In this document: positions 8,901 through 17,139 of the stretch, in pieces
How the letters are laid out: each line of letters opens with the position of its first letter
Position numbering within the stretch: position 1 is the first letter of the stretch
Assembly: GCA_035411585.1 (NCBI GenBank)
Contig: DAONTI010000006.1
Coordinates: 62,001-126,000 of the forward strand
Reading direction: 5' to 3'
Length of the DNA stretch: 64,000 nt
Source of the DNA: MWDV01 sp002070715
GTDB lineage: Bacteria; Verrucomicrobiota; Verrucomicrobiia; Limisphaerales; MWDV01
Translations under genes and position numbers: made by a program
Notes under the pieces: generated by a model
Databases searched by the model: none
What the model was told of the DNA's origin: nothing
What the model saw: the letters and a program-made list of their open reading frames with translations, nothing else

Positions 8901-10118
8901 TCCGGCCAGGTCGCCGTCATGACTATCAACGGTCTGCTGACAAAGGTCATGTTTGATAAAAATCCGGAGAACGAGTTTTACGTGGAGGAAAGTTTTCCGC
9001 TGGACTGGATGTATCCCCATCTGACGCCGTTCGGGATCATCATGAAAATCAACCGCGAACCGTTGGCGGAGTTGTCCGAGGAAATCCTCCAGCGCGATCA
9101 TCATTTCTGGGCCGAGTATTCGGAACGGCTCATCGGCAACTGGATCACCTACGACACGCCGGTGAAAGAAATCGCCGAGTTTGCCGAGCGCCTGTATTTG
9201 CGCCGCAACTTCACCGGCTTCCGGGGCGACCGCAAGTTTGCCCGGGATGACCAGGCGCAAAAGGCGTTCTCCAAATTACGCAGTTCCATTGCCGGCATCT
9301 ACGCCTGGCGGGTGGCCGAGGCCACCACCAAACTCTTTCATCTGCAGACCCGGCCGCCCGAGGAACAGGCGGCGTTGCGCGGGGAAATCGCCCGCTGGAG
9401 CGCCATCCGCGACCGCTTGATCAAGGAGACGGATTTCGCGTTCCGACAGGCGTTCGCCTTCTGCCCCTACAGTCCGGAAGCCGTGTTCCGGTACTGTCAA
9501 CTTTTGCTTTCGCTCAACCGCGTGGAGGACGCCCGGTTGGTGGCGGAAACCTGCCGCAAACTTGATCCCTACAACGCGCAGGTGGTGGATCTGGTCAAAC
9601 GCCTCGAGGAAGCCCGTACTTCGGGTCATGCCGTCGCGCCCGCCACCCCGGACATCCTCGCGGCCATGGAACAGGAAGTGGCCCAGCACCCCACCAATTT
9701 TCAAACCGTACTGAATCTGGCCGCCAATTACATGGGACTGGGCCAGACCGGGCGCAGCTATGAATTGTTGGATGGCTTGTTGCATCATCCCCAGGCGGAC
9801 GCCAGCGCCGTGCTGGCCGTCGCTCAGGCGTATTCTTCCGTGCAGGATTTTCCCAAACTGGAAACGGTGCTGGAACGGCTGGTGCAGCTTTCCCCGACGC
9901 AACCCGAGGCGTGGTACGATCTGGCCGCCATCAAGGCCTTTCTCGGCAAGACGGCGGATTGCCTACCGCCGTTGCGCCAGGCATTGGCCCTGAGCGACGA
10001 CCGATTGAAGACGGATGCCAAGCAACGCGATTTGCGGGCCGAAGCCCTCAAAGACGCGCGCTTTCTCGGCGTCCACGCCAACGCCGAATTTCAGGCTTTG
10101 ATCAAACAAAAACCGTAA
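5985..10118 (+). CDS. DUF2723 (glycosyltransferase-like) multipass membrane protein with C-terminal TPR-like region
   Basis: A very long membrane protein (1377 residues). After a proline-rich cytoplasmic leader, the DUF2723 signature is clear: LAPDLTLEDSGELAVASYYA, then GIPHPPGYPVW, about residues 45-75. About a dozen hydrophobic segments follow up to about residue 580. The family resembles O-mannosyltransferase-type GT-C glycosyltransferases, so transfer of a lipid-linked sugar outside the membrane is the expected role, though the substrate is unknown. A non-membrane region with basic coiled-coil-like helices follows, and the last 180 residues look like TPR repeats (NFQTVLNLAANYMGLGQTGR, later LVQLSPTQPEAWYDLAAIKA). 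An in-frame TTG at 5973 is the alternative start. I chose ATG at 5985. It is monocistronic by spacing. Confidence 0.85.
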   Translation: MDKIKSPNPKGPTPSASLTGKSAPAGGAPGPMPPLFRRIDWLTFAVTTLVVMIGYAWTLAPDLTLEDSGELAVASYYAGIPHPPGYPVWTIYTYFWSLIPFSNIAWRVALGSAFAGALACGLLGLIVSRGSSMLMEGIEELRTMTGKWEGAICVVSGFVTGGLLAFNGFMWSQSVIVEVYSFSVLSLVLVLLCLLRWMYAPEQKRYLYWLFFLFGICFTNHQSLLVAAMGIEVAILAARPALGRDFLLANSLCYLGGLVLKAAGQLTTFNSPPGQMNMMFVIFNLVGLASLAGLGWMVARTQKLLTEWRPVLISGLLFLVGAGFYLYMPVAGMTNPPMQWGYPRTVEGFVHALTRGQYEKANPTNFLNDPGRFVAQLGGLVEQAAEEFSWVFLLIALVPFLFLRRMQHRERAWLIGVTAIYLCLGVLLMILLNPPPDRAARELLRVFFTASHVCVALLVGYGLTLITAYMATQYTRFRLWGLLGGAVAFALAFFSLTLTTESMFGGEGKGNSLGVLWEGIGNAFSPHQYGLPIFAGLLLLGMTVVFVVGVAVYRQRAPLMITLAMFAVMPGYSLMKNWFENEQHGHLFGYWFGHDMFTPPFKAPDGTLSYDPELRAKLRQDPEQVKLIYPEMARNAVLYGGTDPGRFCPTYTIFCESFTPPRCKPKDPLYDRRDVYIITQNALADGTYLMYIRAHYNKSDQVKYDTPFFQQLLRPASEIRSDYKTNGLARLAGALLDRPLTALGDAIEKNRRAGSSYFTAADLADAFPAKLRGAADPLSQFLVANLRPGTQRLLDEPKKIQAAKRALATDLNGLLERELIRARQIAKKRAALAALEEKFFGSTPSKRQKRQVESLRAAIEELAQPGPLYTPDRFAQVSLSDYLLAFIRQNPQSHTRIRLNRLLLEAAYPDLIARSPGGVYPDREILIATPEDSQRCFHDYLEDAQRRLRLNQLKPGENVQLVGQGDDQRVQVSGQVAVMTINGLLTKVMFDKNPENEFYVEESFPLDWMYPHLTPFGIIMKINREPLAELSEEILQRDHHFWAEYSERLIGNWITYDTPVKEIAEFAERLYLRRNFTGFRGDRKFARDDQAQKAFSKLRSSIAGIYAWRVAEATTKLFHLQTRPPEEQAALRGEIARWSAIRDRLIKETDFAFRQAFAFCPYSPEAVFRYCQLLLSLNRVEDARLVAETCRKLDPYNAQVVDLVKRLEEARTSGHAVAPATPDILAAMEQEVAQHPTNFQTVLNLAANYMGLGQTGRSYELLDGLLHHPQADASAVLAVAQAYSSVQDFPKLETVLERLVQLSPTQPEAWYDLAAIKAFLGKTADCLPPLRQALALSDDRLKTDAKQRDLRAEALKDARFLGVHANAEFQALIKQKP

Positions 10119-10236
10119 CTTCCCGTTCGCTTCACTCCGGCAACCCCGCGCGGCGGCGGCGCCACACCGCAGCGCGCGGTTGCTCCCGACTCCGGGATGG
10201 TTTATGCTCCGGGCTGGTTTTTTCGGTGATTCATTC

Positions 10237-10821
10237 ATGAGTAAGACAGCATTAAAACAGGCAACGCCCGCGCCGCCGACCCCGGCCGCTGCGCCGGCCG
10301 GCCCCGACGCCTCGGCGGCCGCAGCCGCAACTCCGGGCCCGGAAGAAATGGACCTCGAAGCCCTCAAAGAACAGGCGGCCAAAGCGGCGGAGCATTGGGA
10401 CCGTTTTTTGCGGGTCTCGGCGGATTTCGATAATTTCCGCAAACGGGCGCATCGCGAAAAACAGGAAGCGATCAAATACGCCAACGAATCGCTCATCACC
10501 AAGTGCATCCCGATTCTGGACAGCTTTGACGCGGCGCTGGCCGCGCCGCCGGCCCCGGCGGATTCCGTCGCCGAGGCGTTACGCGCGGGGCTCGCCCTCG
10601 TGCAACAACAATTCAAAGCCGTTTTGACCGAAGCGGGCGTCGAGGAAGTGGATGCCACCGGGCAGCCGTTCGATCCCCACTGGCATGAAGCCGTGGCCCA
10701 GCAGGACAGCGCCGAACTGCCCGAGGGCCAGGTGCTACAACAACTGCGCAAAGGCTACAAATTACGCGACCGCCTGTTGCGGCCGGCCAGCGTGATTGTC
10801 GCCCGCAAACCCACCGCCTGA
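10237..10821 (+). CDS. grpE: Nucleotide exchange factor GrpE
   Basis: A 194-residue GrpE that accelerates ADP release from DnaK in the cytoplasm. An alanine/proline-rich tail of about 40 residues precedes the coiled coil (LEALKEQAAKAAEHWDRFLR), followed by the family core VSADFDNFRKRAHREK and the C-terminal beta domain (VDATGQPFDPHWHEAV, near residues 145-160). An in-frame extension to 10180 is not GrpE-like, so ATG at 10237 (MSKTALKQ) was chosen. It is followed 16 bp downstream by dnaJ, a grpE-dnaJ chaperone pair. dnaK is not in the window. The upstream gap holds a GC-rich imperfect hairpin (about 10143-10186) but no CIRCE operator that I can see. Confidence 0.95.
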   Translation: MSKTALKQATPAPPTPAAAPAGPDASAAAAATPGPEEMDLEALKEQAAKAAEHWDRFLRVSADFDNFRKRAHREKQEAIKYANESLITKCIPILDSFDAALAAPPAPADSVAEALRAGLALVQQQFKAVLTEAGVEEVDATGQPFDPHWHEAVAQQDSAELPEGQVLQQLRKGYKLRDRLLRPASVIVARKPTA

Positions 10822-10837
10822 CGCGCTCCGCAGGGCC

Positions 10838-11980
10838 ATGGCCAAACGCGATTATTACGAAATCCTGGGAGTGCCGCGCACGGCCGAAGCCGAGGAGATC
10901 AAGAAGGCCTATCGCAAACTGGCCATCAAACATCATCCCGACAAAAACCCCGGCAACAAGGGCGCGGAGGAGAAATTCAAGGAACTCAGCGAAGCGTATG
11001 AGGTCCTGAGCGATCCGCAAAAGCGCGCCGCCTACGACAGCTACGGCCACGCGGCGTTTGATCCGCGCACGCGGGCCGGGGCCGGACCGGCGTGGGGCGG
11101 GGGTTTCCACGATCCGTTTGAAATTTTCCGTGAGGTGTTTGGCGCGGGCGCCGGCAGTTTCTTTGACGGGTTCCTGGGCGGCACCCGCGGCGATGCCAAC
11201 GCCCCCCAACGCGGCGAGGATTTGCGTTACGACCTGGAACTGGACTTTGAGGAGGCCGCCGCCGGTTGCGAACGGGAAATCACCGTGCCCCGGCTGGAAC
11301 GGTGCGATCAATGCGACGGCTCCGGGGCGCAGCCGGGTTCCCGCATCCGCACCTGCAGTCACTGCGGCGGCCGCGGCCAGATCATTTCGTCCCGCGGAAT
11401 TTTCAGCCTGGCGCAAACCTGCCCGCAATGCCAGGGAGCGGGCCGGGTGATCGAACGTCCCTGCCGGACCTGCCGCGGTGCCGGGCGCCGCGAACGCGCC
11501 AGCAAGATCACGTTGCGCATTCCCGCCGGGGTAAACACGGGCGCGCGCCTGCGCTCCGCCGGCAATGGCGAAGCCGGTTTGCGCGGCGGACCACCGGGCG
11601 ATTTGTATGTCATCCTGCACGTCCAACCGCATGATATTTTTCATCGGGACGGCGACGATCTGCTCTGCGAGGTGCCCATCAATTTTGTGCAGGCGACCCT
11701 GGGAGCGGAGATCGAAGTGCCGACGCTGAACGGCAAGGCGACCATCAAAGTGCCGCCCGGCACCCAACCCGGCACCCTGTTCCGGCTCAAGGGCAAGGGC
11801 GTACGCAACGTGCAAGGCTACGGCCACGGCGATCTGCACGTCCGGATTCAGGTGGAAGTCCCCACGCACTTGAGCGCGGCGCAACGGGCCAAACTGGAGG
11901 AATTCGCCGCCTTGTGCAGCGGCAAGGAAAATCCGCGCACACAAAGTTTCTTCGAAAAGGCCCGGCGCCTGTTTCGTTGA
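10838..11980 (+). CDS. dnaJ: Chaperone protein DnaJ
   Basis: A 380-residue type I DnaJ, the J-domain co-chaperone that stimulates DnaK ATPase. It has an N-terminal J domain with HPD (IKHHPDKNPGNKG, near residue 35), a Gly/Phe-rich linker (FDPFEIFREVFGAGAG region), and four zinc-binding repeats in order: CDQCDGSG, CSHCGGRG, CPQCQGAG, CRTCRGAG. C-terminal substrate-binding domains follow. ATG at 10838 (MAKRDYYEIL) fits the family. The frame is open slightly upstream but overlaps grpE without homology. Confidence 0.97.
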   Translation: MAKRDYYEILGVPRTAEAEEIKKAYRKLAIKHHPDKNPGNKGAEEKFKELSEAYEVLSDPQKRAAYDSYGHAAFDPRTRAGAGPAWGGGFHDPFEIFREVFGAGAGSFFDGFLGGTRGDANAPQRGEDLRYDLELDFEEAAAGCEREITVPRLERCDQCDGSGAQPGSRIRTCSHCGGRGQIISSRGIFSLAQTCPQCQGAGRVIERPCRTCRGAGRRERASKITLRIPAGVNTGARLRSAGNGEAGLRGGPPGDLYVILHVQPHDIFHRDGDDLLCEVPINFVQATLGAEIEVPTLNGKATIKVPPGTQPGTLFRLKGKGVRNVQGYGHGDLHVRIQVEVPTHLSAAQRAKLEEFAALCSGKENPRTQSFFEKARRLFR

Positions 11981-12170
11981 CCACACCCGTTGGGGCCGGA
12001 TCGCCGGGGAAAATCCGGCGCCACCTACCGGGGAAGCTCCGCCAACGCGATGGGCAACGGCGCGATTTACGATCGCGGCGATCGGCTCGTCATCGGCGGG
12101 ACTTGGCGATGCTTGTCCGCGCGACGAGGTTGTGTCCGAGAAAAATGTTGGGCTGAAGGCAAGTTTTCGC
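11981..12170. other. Intergenic region between dnaJ and the tRNA-Glu promoter
   Basis: About 190 bp with no convincing gene. It holds a GC-rich hairpin near 11999-12022 (CGCCGG, short loop, CCGGCG). It lacks a T-run, so I do not call it a terminator. Confidence 0.35.
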
Positions 12171-12198
12171 GTGACAGAGCGGCGGAGGTCACTATATT
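12171..12198 (+). promoter_or_regulatory. Sigma-70-like promoter for tRNA-Glu
   Basis: GTGACA (12171-12176) and TATATT (12193-12198) are separated by 16 bp, each one mismatch from the consensus -35 and -10. The tRNA begins 15 bases after the -10 box. This is a pattern match, not a mapped start. Confidence 0.5.
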
Positions 12199-12212
12199 CC
12201 CCTGCGCCTGAC

Positions 12213-12287
12213 GACCCCATGGTCTAGCGGTTAGGACACCACCCTTTCACGGTGGTAGCCAGGGTTCGATTCCCTGTGGGGTCGCCA
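12213..12287 (+). tRNA. tRNA-Glu (anticodon UUC)
   Basis: A complete cloverleaf is visible. The acceptor stem GACCCCA (12213-12219) pairs with TGGGGTC (12277-12283), followed by discriminator G and an encoded CCA (12285-12287). The D stem is GTC/GAC around TAGCGGTTAG. The anticodon stem CCACC/GGTGG has loop CTTTCAC and anticodon TTC. The T arm is AGGG TTCGATT CCCT. Confidence 0.97.
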
Positions 12288-12350
12288 TTTTTATTTCTCG
12301 TGTATGCGCCCCCCCGCTCCCGATCTCAAAACCGCATTCGTCTGCGTGGT

Positions 12351-13079
12351 CTAATCCGCAACGGCCATATCCATGTCGTGCGTGTAATAAAGAATGCGCC
12401 CGCAGTTGGTGCAGGTGATCAATTCCTGACCGGCGCGACAGGACACAATCACCTGCGCCGGCAAGCGCATGTGGCATCCGCCGCAAACGCCGTGTTGGAT
12501 GCCCACGACGATGGTATCGCCGCGGGAACGAATCAGCCGTTCGTAGCGCTGCCGGGCGGACTCTTCCACGGCGGCCGCCAGTTCCTCGCGGTTTTGCCGC
12601 AACTGGTCCCATTCGGCCTTCAGACTTTGTTCCCGCGCGTTCAAGCCCGCCAGTTGATCCTCCACAAAGGCTTGCGTCTGGGCCACTTCCCGGGTGAGGC
12701 GATCCACCTCGCGTTGCGCCGCTTCGCCTTGTTCCATTAAATCCAGTTCGCGATCCTCAATCTGCCGGATGGCCTCCTGACAACCTTCAATGGCCTGGGT
12801 CAGGGCGCGGTATTCCTCGTTTTTACGGGTTTGCAACTGCTGGTTGGCGTAGCGGGCGATGAGTTCTTTTTTGGCTTCCACGTCCAGTTCGAGTTGCCGG
12901 CGCTCGGCTTCCAACTCCATGACGCGTTGCTTCCCGGCCTCGTGCGCGGCTTGCGCCGCCGCCAGCCGCTGTCCCAAGGCTTGGCGTTCGGGTTCGATGC
13001 GGGCCAGTTCCGATTCGGTGCGGCGGATGTGGCGGTCGCGGTTTTGCAGAATCAACAGTTTCTCAATGGCCTCAAGCAT
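12351..13079 (-). CDS. Coiled-coil zinc-ribbon protein (DUF164/C4-type zinc ribbon family)
   Basis: A 242-residue cytoplasmic protein. Residues 1-180 form a long coiled coil, and a C4 zinc ribbon follows (GVCGGCHMRLPAQ, then LITCTNCGRILYY, about residues 197-232). The family is widespread in bacteria and its role is not settled. A nucleic-acid or ribosome-associated function has been proposed. The ATG at 13079 fits the family start MLEAIEKLLILQ. It is oriented toward the tRNA gene and divergent from the HU gene. Confidence 0.9.
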   Translation of the reverse strand: MLEAIEKLLILQNRDRHIRRTESELARIEPERQALGQRLAAAQAAHEAGKQRVMELEAERRQLELDVEAKKELIARYANQQLQTRKNEEYRALTQAIEGCQEAIRQIEDRELDLMEQGEAAQREVDRLTREVAQTQAFVEDQLAGLNAREQSLKAEWDQLRQNREELAAAVEESARQRYERLIRSRGDTIVVGIQHGVCGGCHMRLPAQVIVSCRAGQELITCTNCGRILYYTHDMDMAVAD

Positions 13080-13192
13080 GTAACGCGCACAGGCTACCGG
13101 GGGAAGCCGGTCAAGTCAATGCGGGCGCCGCAATCCGTCCCGGGCGCGGCGCTCGACCGCCAGTTTTTCCCAAGTTTTTTCATCTTTTCCAC

Positions 13193-13220
13193 TTGCGTCC
13201 GCCGCTGGGCGCGCTTAAAT
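13193..13220 (+). promoter_or_regulatory. Possible promoter of the HU gene
   Basis: TTGCGT (13193-13198) and TTAAAT (13215-13220) with 16-bp spacing lie 57 bp upstream of the HU start, in an otherwise GC-rich stretch. This is a pattern match only. Confidence 0.3.
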
Positions 13221-13277
13221 GGACGCGCAATTCGGACAAGTTTAACCGAACAAAAATCAAACACACAAAAAAATCGT

Positions 13278-13565
13278 ATGGCAAAAGCACTGTCAAAATC
13301 GCAGGTCGCATCCGTCCTGGCCGAGAAGGTTGGCATCACCAAGAAACAAGCGGTGCAGTTTCTGGATGAGCAGGCCGCTCTCGCTTACAAGAACGCCAAA
13401 AACACTTTCACGCTGCCCGGCCTCGGCAAGCTGGTCCTCGTGAACCGCAAAGCCCGTGTCGGTCGGAATCCGATGACGGGAGAAAGCATCAACATCCCCG
13501 CCAAGCGGGTCGTCAAATTCCGCATCGCCAAAGCCGCGAAGGACGCCATTCTCGGCACCAAGTAA
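13278..13565 (+). CDS. HU-family DNA-binding protein
   Basis: A 95-residue histone-like protein that binds and bends DNA. Family features are VGITKKQAVQFLDE, the dimer core FTLPGLGKLVLVNRKAR, the DNA-contact arm RVGRNPMTGESINIPAKRVV, and the closing VKFRIAKAAKDAI. The proline of the arm is retained. ATG at 13278 follows an A-rich leader, and a strong intrinsic terminator follows the stop, so it is a single-gene unit. Confidence 0.95.
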   Translation: MAKALSKSQVASVLAEKVGITKKQAVQFLDEQAALAYKNAKNTFTLPGLGKLVLVNRKARVGRNPMTGESINIPAKRVVKFRIAKAAKDAILGTK

Positions 13566-13581
13566 ATTACGTCTGTGCACC

Positions 13582-13613
13582 GGGCACTCTGAGGGTTCAG
13601 GGTGCCCTTTTTT
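13582..13613 (+). terminator. Rho-independent terminator after the HU gene
   Basis: GGGCACTCTGA (13582-13592) pairs with TCAGGGTGCCC (13597-13607) over 11 bp with one G-U pair and a GGGT loop, followed by six Ts (13608-13613). Confidence 0.92.
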
Positions 13614-13671
13614 ATTTACCGCGGACCACGGGGACATTCCCCCCGGCGGCGGCGGACGGAATTATTCGACG

Positions 13672-14637
13672 ATGAAAATTGGCGTGGTCGGCTGCGGCGC
13701 CGTGGGCAGTTATTACGGCGCGCAACTCGGGCGGACGGACGCGGAGGTGTGGTTTCTGTTGCGCTCCGACTACGACGTGGTCCGGGAACGCGGCGTGTGG
13801 ATCCGCAGTCCGCGCGGCGATTGGCACGCGCGCCCGCAATGCGCCACGCACCCCGAAGAAATTGGCGTGTGCGACCTGGTTCTCGTGGCGTTGAAAACCA
13901 CCGCCAACCATGTCCTTCCTGAGTTGCTGCCGCCGTTGATCGGCCCGCATACGACGGTGTTGACGTTGCAAAACGGACTGGGCAACGAGGCGGCGCTCGC
14001 CCGCGTGATTCCAGCCCGGCAAATTCTGGGCGGGCTTTGCTTCGTCTGCCTTAACCGGGTGGCGCCGGGCGTCATTCAACACACCGACCACGGGCAGATC
14101 GTTCTGGGCGAATATGAGCGCCCGCCGGAAGCGCGCACGTTCGCTCTGGCCGAGCGGTTTCAACGCGCCGGCGTGCCGTGCGAAGTAACCCCGGACCTCG
14201 CGCGCGCGCACTGGGAAAAACTGGTATGGAACATTCCTTTCAACGGCTTGGGCGTCGCCGGTATCGCGGGCTTTGACGCGGTCATCCGCGGAGAATACCC
14301 GCCGCAATCCGGCACGCCAACGGGACGGTGTCTGCCCACGGATACGTTGCTGGCGGATCCGCGTTGGGCGGGACTGGTCAGGGAACTCATGGAGGAAGTC
14401 ATTGCCGCGGCGAGCGCCCTCGGCCTTCCGGTGGCGGCATCCCATGCGGACAAACTTCTTGCGCTCACCCGCACGATGGGCGCTTACCGGGCGTCCACGT
14501 TGCAGGATTTTGAAAAGGGATTGCCCTTGGAATTGGACAGCTTGTTCCGGGAACCGCTGCGGCAAGGTCAGGCCGCCGGGGTGGCCATGCCCCGGTTGCA
14601 GGCCATGTGCCGGGTCTTGGAAAAACTGACGTCGTAG
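13672..14637 (+). CDS. panE: 2-dehydropantoate 2-reductase (PanE/ApbA family)
   Basis: A 321-residue NAD(P)H-dependent reductase of the ketopantoate reductase family, which reduces 2-dehydropantoate to pantoate in coenzyme A synthesis. The dinucleotide motif GCGAVGSYYGAQL is at residues 7-19. The family motifs LVALKTTAN and LTLQNGLGNE (about 78-110) and the C-terminal helical domain with EKLVWNIPFNGLGVAG (about 184-200) follow. Other members of this fold act on other ketoacids, so exact substrate is inferred. The next gene converges with it. The 70-bp gap holds only a weak inverted repeat. Confidence 0.85.
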   Translation: MKIGVVGCGAVGSYYGAQLGRTDAEVWFLLRSDYDVVRERGVWIRSPRGDWHARPQCATHPEEIGVCDLVLVALKTTANHVLPELLPPLIGPHTTVLTLQNGLGNEAALARVIPARQILGGLCFVCLNRVAPGVIQHTDHGQIVLGEYERPPEARTFALAERFQRAGVPCEVTPDLARAHWEKLVWNIPFNGLGVAGIAGFDAVIRGEYPPQSGTPTGRCLPTDTLLADPRWAGLVRELMEEVIAAASALGLPVAASHADKLLALTRTMGAYRASTLQDFEKGLPLELDSLFREPLRQGQAAGVAMPRLQAMCRVLEKLTS

Positions 14638-14707
14638 TATCGGAACGCACCGCAGAGGTGGCGGCCTCTCTACAGCGTAGAACGGGGCAACGCAGATCCG
14701 ATCCGCA

Positions 14708-16744
14708 TCAAGGCGCGGCGGGTTTCTCCGGCGGAGGGGATTTGCGCAGCCCGGGCGGCGTGGGCCGGTAAAAACGCACGGTGATGCCCGCCTCGTTGGC
14801 GTCCGCGGAGGTGACAGTGTGATAGAAATACTTCGCGACGGTTTCCCATGCCGGAAGCAGCGTAAAGTCGCACCAGTCCAACACCCCCACGCCTTCCGCA
14901 ATCAACGCCAGCGGCGCCGGAAGCCAACCGCTCAGGTCAAAATCCTCGGCGTCTTCCGCGTCTTCCTTGGCGGTTTCCCACAACCAGCGGGCGCGGTCCG
15001 CCGTATTTTCGTAGGCCAACCAGCCTCCTGCCGCCCCGCCGGCTTGCTGGATGGAATCGCGCAAACCCGCCGCGTCAAGCAGCGGCTGGGGCGGCGTCTC
15101 GAGACTGCGCAACCATTCTTCGACCAATTCCGCCTCCTGGGAAAACCCCACGTAATTCCCACCTGCGGCATAATGCAATTTCTGCGGTCCGCCGGAGGGA
15201 TCATCCGACCGCCCCAACGTCGGCGGCGTGACGGTATAAATTTTGCGCCCGAGGAAATCGCGTTCCAAGGCCGGCGTGCTGACCGCGAACAAATTCCGCA
15301 AGGTCACGGCCAGCTTGGTGGCGTGGGGGGAACCGATGAGCACGACCGAGGGCGCGTCTTCCAGTTGCATGAACTCCGGATCAGGGGGCGACTTCTGCCA
15401 TCGGATCCAATCGTCTCCCAAGCTGCTGATCAGGTCCTTGCGCACGTCGAATCGGGCATCGCGTTCCTTGCCCGCGCGATCGGCGGTTTGCAGAAAAAAG
15501 TTCAGCACGTTGAGAAACTGGGGGGAAATCTCGCCCGCCATTTTTTCCAGCACCGCCCAGGCTTTCGGCCCGTCAATGCGCAAACGCTGAAACTTCAGCA
15601 CATCCGCCGGCACGAAAGGCGGTGGCGCGGCGTCCTGGGACTCGGTGGCGAGTAATTTGAAAAGCCCGCTGCGTTCGGCTGCCGGCGCGGCCAGATGAAC
15701 CTGCAACATCCGGCCGACAGGTGTGTCCCGATAATGCGCGGCCACGGTGTTCAAACCGTTGAAGCCGGCGGCCCGCAGCAAGGCGGGAATCTCCAGCGCG
15801 GAAGACGTCTCCCGATCCGTGGACGCCGGGGCCTCCTCGATTTTACGCAACGCGTCCATCAAACGCCGGGCGTGGACCCAGACATACGCCGGCGTGTCTC
15901 GCAACTGCGCCGGCCAATCCGCCTCGAAAGCCGGCACCCCAGCCAAGGTGGGCGCATTCCCGCCGGTCAACCGCGTCATCACTTTGTCCACCACCCGCGG
16001 CGAAGTGCCGAGGATGAGCAGGGATTCAAACTGGCCCACGACCAGTTCCACCGATTTGGCCGGCGGCGCTTCGGCGTCCGGATCCTGTTCCGTCCGCCGT
16101 TCCGGCAGGAACGATTGCAACATCGCCGGGAGGTTCTCCCGGGAGACCTGCAGCATCATAAACTCGACGTCGCGGATTTTTTCGGTGCGCACGGCTTTCC
16201 CCGTTTCGACCCATTGCTGGCGCACCGCAGCCAGATTGGTCCGGAGTTGATCGCTTTGATCCCGGGTATCGAGCAACAACAAAAAAGCGGGGGAAGTATT
16301 GGTTATTCCGTCCCAGCCATCCTGGGTCAACGCGAACACCAACTGCCCTTGGAGCAACGTCGTGTAGTCGCGGAAACGAATGCCCAAGTCGCGCTCCAGT
16401 GGTTTTACGAATTCCTCCTGACAACGCGCCATGAACTCATCGCGAAAAGATTTCATGACCGGCGCCCGCCAAAACTGACCCAGCGGCGCCTGTTCAATCA
16501 ATCGCCCCACTTGGACGCAATCCGGCACGCATCCAACCACAAGCGTATCATCGGGCAACAATTGCTCTGCGGACGGCACCGGCGCGGCGAGCAGAAACGG
16601 GGAAGCAACGCCCCAGAGCAGACCGGCAAACCCAATGATCCAGCGCCCGGAGCGAAGCCAGCAAGCGGGAGGAAACAGGGGACGCATCATGATGGATTTT
16701 CGTATCATTCCCAGAGGCAGCGGCGGCCAGTGTTGCGGATTCAT
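14708..16744 (-). CDS. Unrecognised secreted protein (678 aa)
   Basis: I do not recognise this protein. It has an N-terminal basic region and hydrophobic segment (RWIIGFAGLLWGVASPFLLAA, with further starts at 16708 and 16690), consistent with a signal peptide cleaved after LLAAPVPSA. The body is soluble with alternating alpha/beta character (LLPDDTLVVGCVPDCVQVGR; LVFALTQDGWDG; PAFLLLLDTRDQSD), and the C-terminus is proline-rich. The layout recalls large verrucomicrobial and planctomycete periplasmic proteins of the DUF3352 type, but that is an impression and not a motif match. Its start overlaps the upstream small ORF as ATGA, suggesting translational coupling. Confidence 0.75.
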   Translation of the reverse strand: MNPQHWPPLPLGMIRKSIMMRPLFPPACWLRSGRWIIGFAGLLWGVASPFLLAAPVPSAEQLLPDDTLVVGCVPDCVQVGRLIEQAPLGQFWRAPVMKSFRDEFMARCQEEFVKPLERDLGIRFRDYTTLLQGQLVFALTQDGWDGITNTSPAFLLLLDTRDQSDQLRTNLAAVRQQWVETGKAVRTEKIRDVEFMMLQVSRENLPAMLQSFLPERRTEQDPDAEAPPAKSVELVVGQFESLLILGTSPRVVDKVMTRLTGGNAPTLAGVPAFEADWPAQLRDTPAYVWVHARRLMDALRKIEEAPASTDRETSSALEIPALLRAAGFNGLNTVAAHYRDTPVGRMLQVHLAAPAAERSGLFKLLATESQDAAPPPFVPADVLKFQRLRIDGPKAWAVLEKMAGEISPQFLNVLNFFLQTADRAGKERDARFDVRKDLISSLGDDWIRWQKSPPDPEFMQLEDAPSVVLIGSPHATKLAVTLRNLFAVSTPALERDFLGRKIYTVTPPTLGRSDDPSGGPQKLHYAAGGNYVGFSQEAELVEEWLRSLETPPQPLLDAAGLRDSIQQAGGAAGGWLAYENTADRARWLWETAKEDAEDAEDFDLSGWLPAPLALIAEGVGVLDWCDFTLLPAWETVAKYFYHTVTSADANEAGITVRFYRPTPPGLRKSPPPEKPAAP

Positions 16745-17139
16745 GGGGCTGACGAGGCAGGCGCTGGCAGGTCGCCGTTACGAATGATTTTGGCAAGCTG
16801 CGCGCGGAGCACAGCCAGAACCGTGTAATCGGGGCCCGCCACCACCGTATCGTGTTTCTCAGCGAAGGCAGTGCCGATGATCGCTCCCTGCCCCTTCAAC
16901 TGAAGCGTTTCCACGATGCCGGCGTTCGCCCGCAACCAACTCAGCATGAACCACACGTTCCGCATGAATTGACGATAGAGAAGCCCGCCGGCTTTGACAA
17001 GCAACGCCCCAGCCGCACGAGCATCAAGCCTCCCAACATCGAATCGTAGGAAGAATTGCCGTCCCCAGCCGAACCAATCGGGCGATCCCTTAATGCAGCC
17101 TTCGCCAGCGTTAAATGGCGATCTGGCCTTCGAAGACAA
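16741..17139 (-). CDS. Hypothetical small protein, coupled to the downstream secreted protein
   Basis: An open frame of 132 codons with no recognised domain. The N-terminal part overlaps the 3' end of dapF by 29 bp, so a later start is likely (for example Met at 16965, MRNVWFMLSW). The C-terminal half (VETLQLKGQGAIIGTAFAEK, then TVLAVLRAQLAKIIRNGDL) has plausible protein composition. The stop overlaps the next start (ATGA at 16741-16744), the best argument that it is translated. It fills most of a 366-bp gap that otherwise shows nothing. Confidence 0.4.
   Translation of the reverse strand: MSSKARSPFNAGEGCIKGSPDWFGWGRQFFLRFDVGRLDARAAGALLVKAGGLLYRQFMRNVWFMLSWLRANAGIVETLQLKGQGAIIGTAFAEKHDTVVAGPDYTVLAVLRAQLAKIIRNGDLPAPASSAP

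Noticed and set aside
7311..9902. Minus-strand frames inside the DUF2723 gene
   Set aside because: Shadows of a long GC-rich gene.
10119..10236. CIRCE-type heat-shock operator before grpE
   Set aside because: The GC-rich inverted repeat there does not match the CIRCE sequence, and no other regulator site was recognisable.
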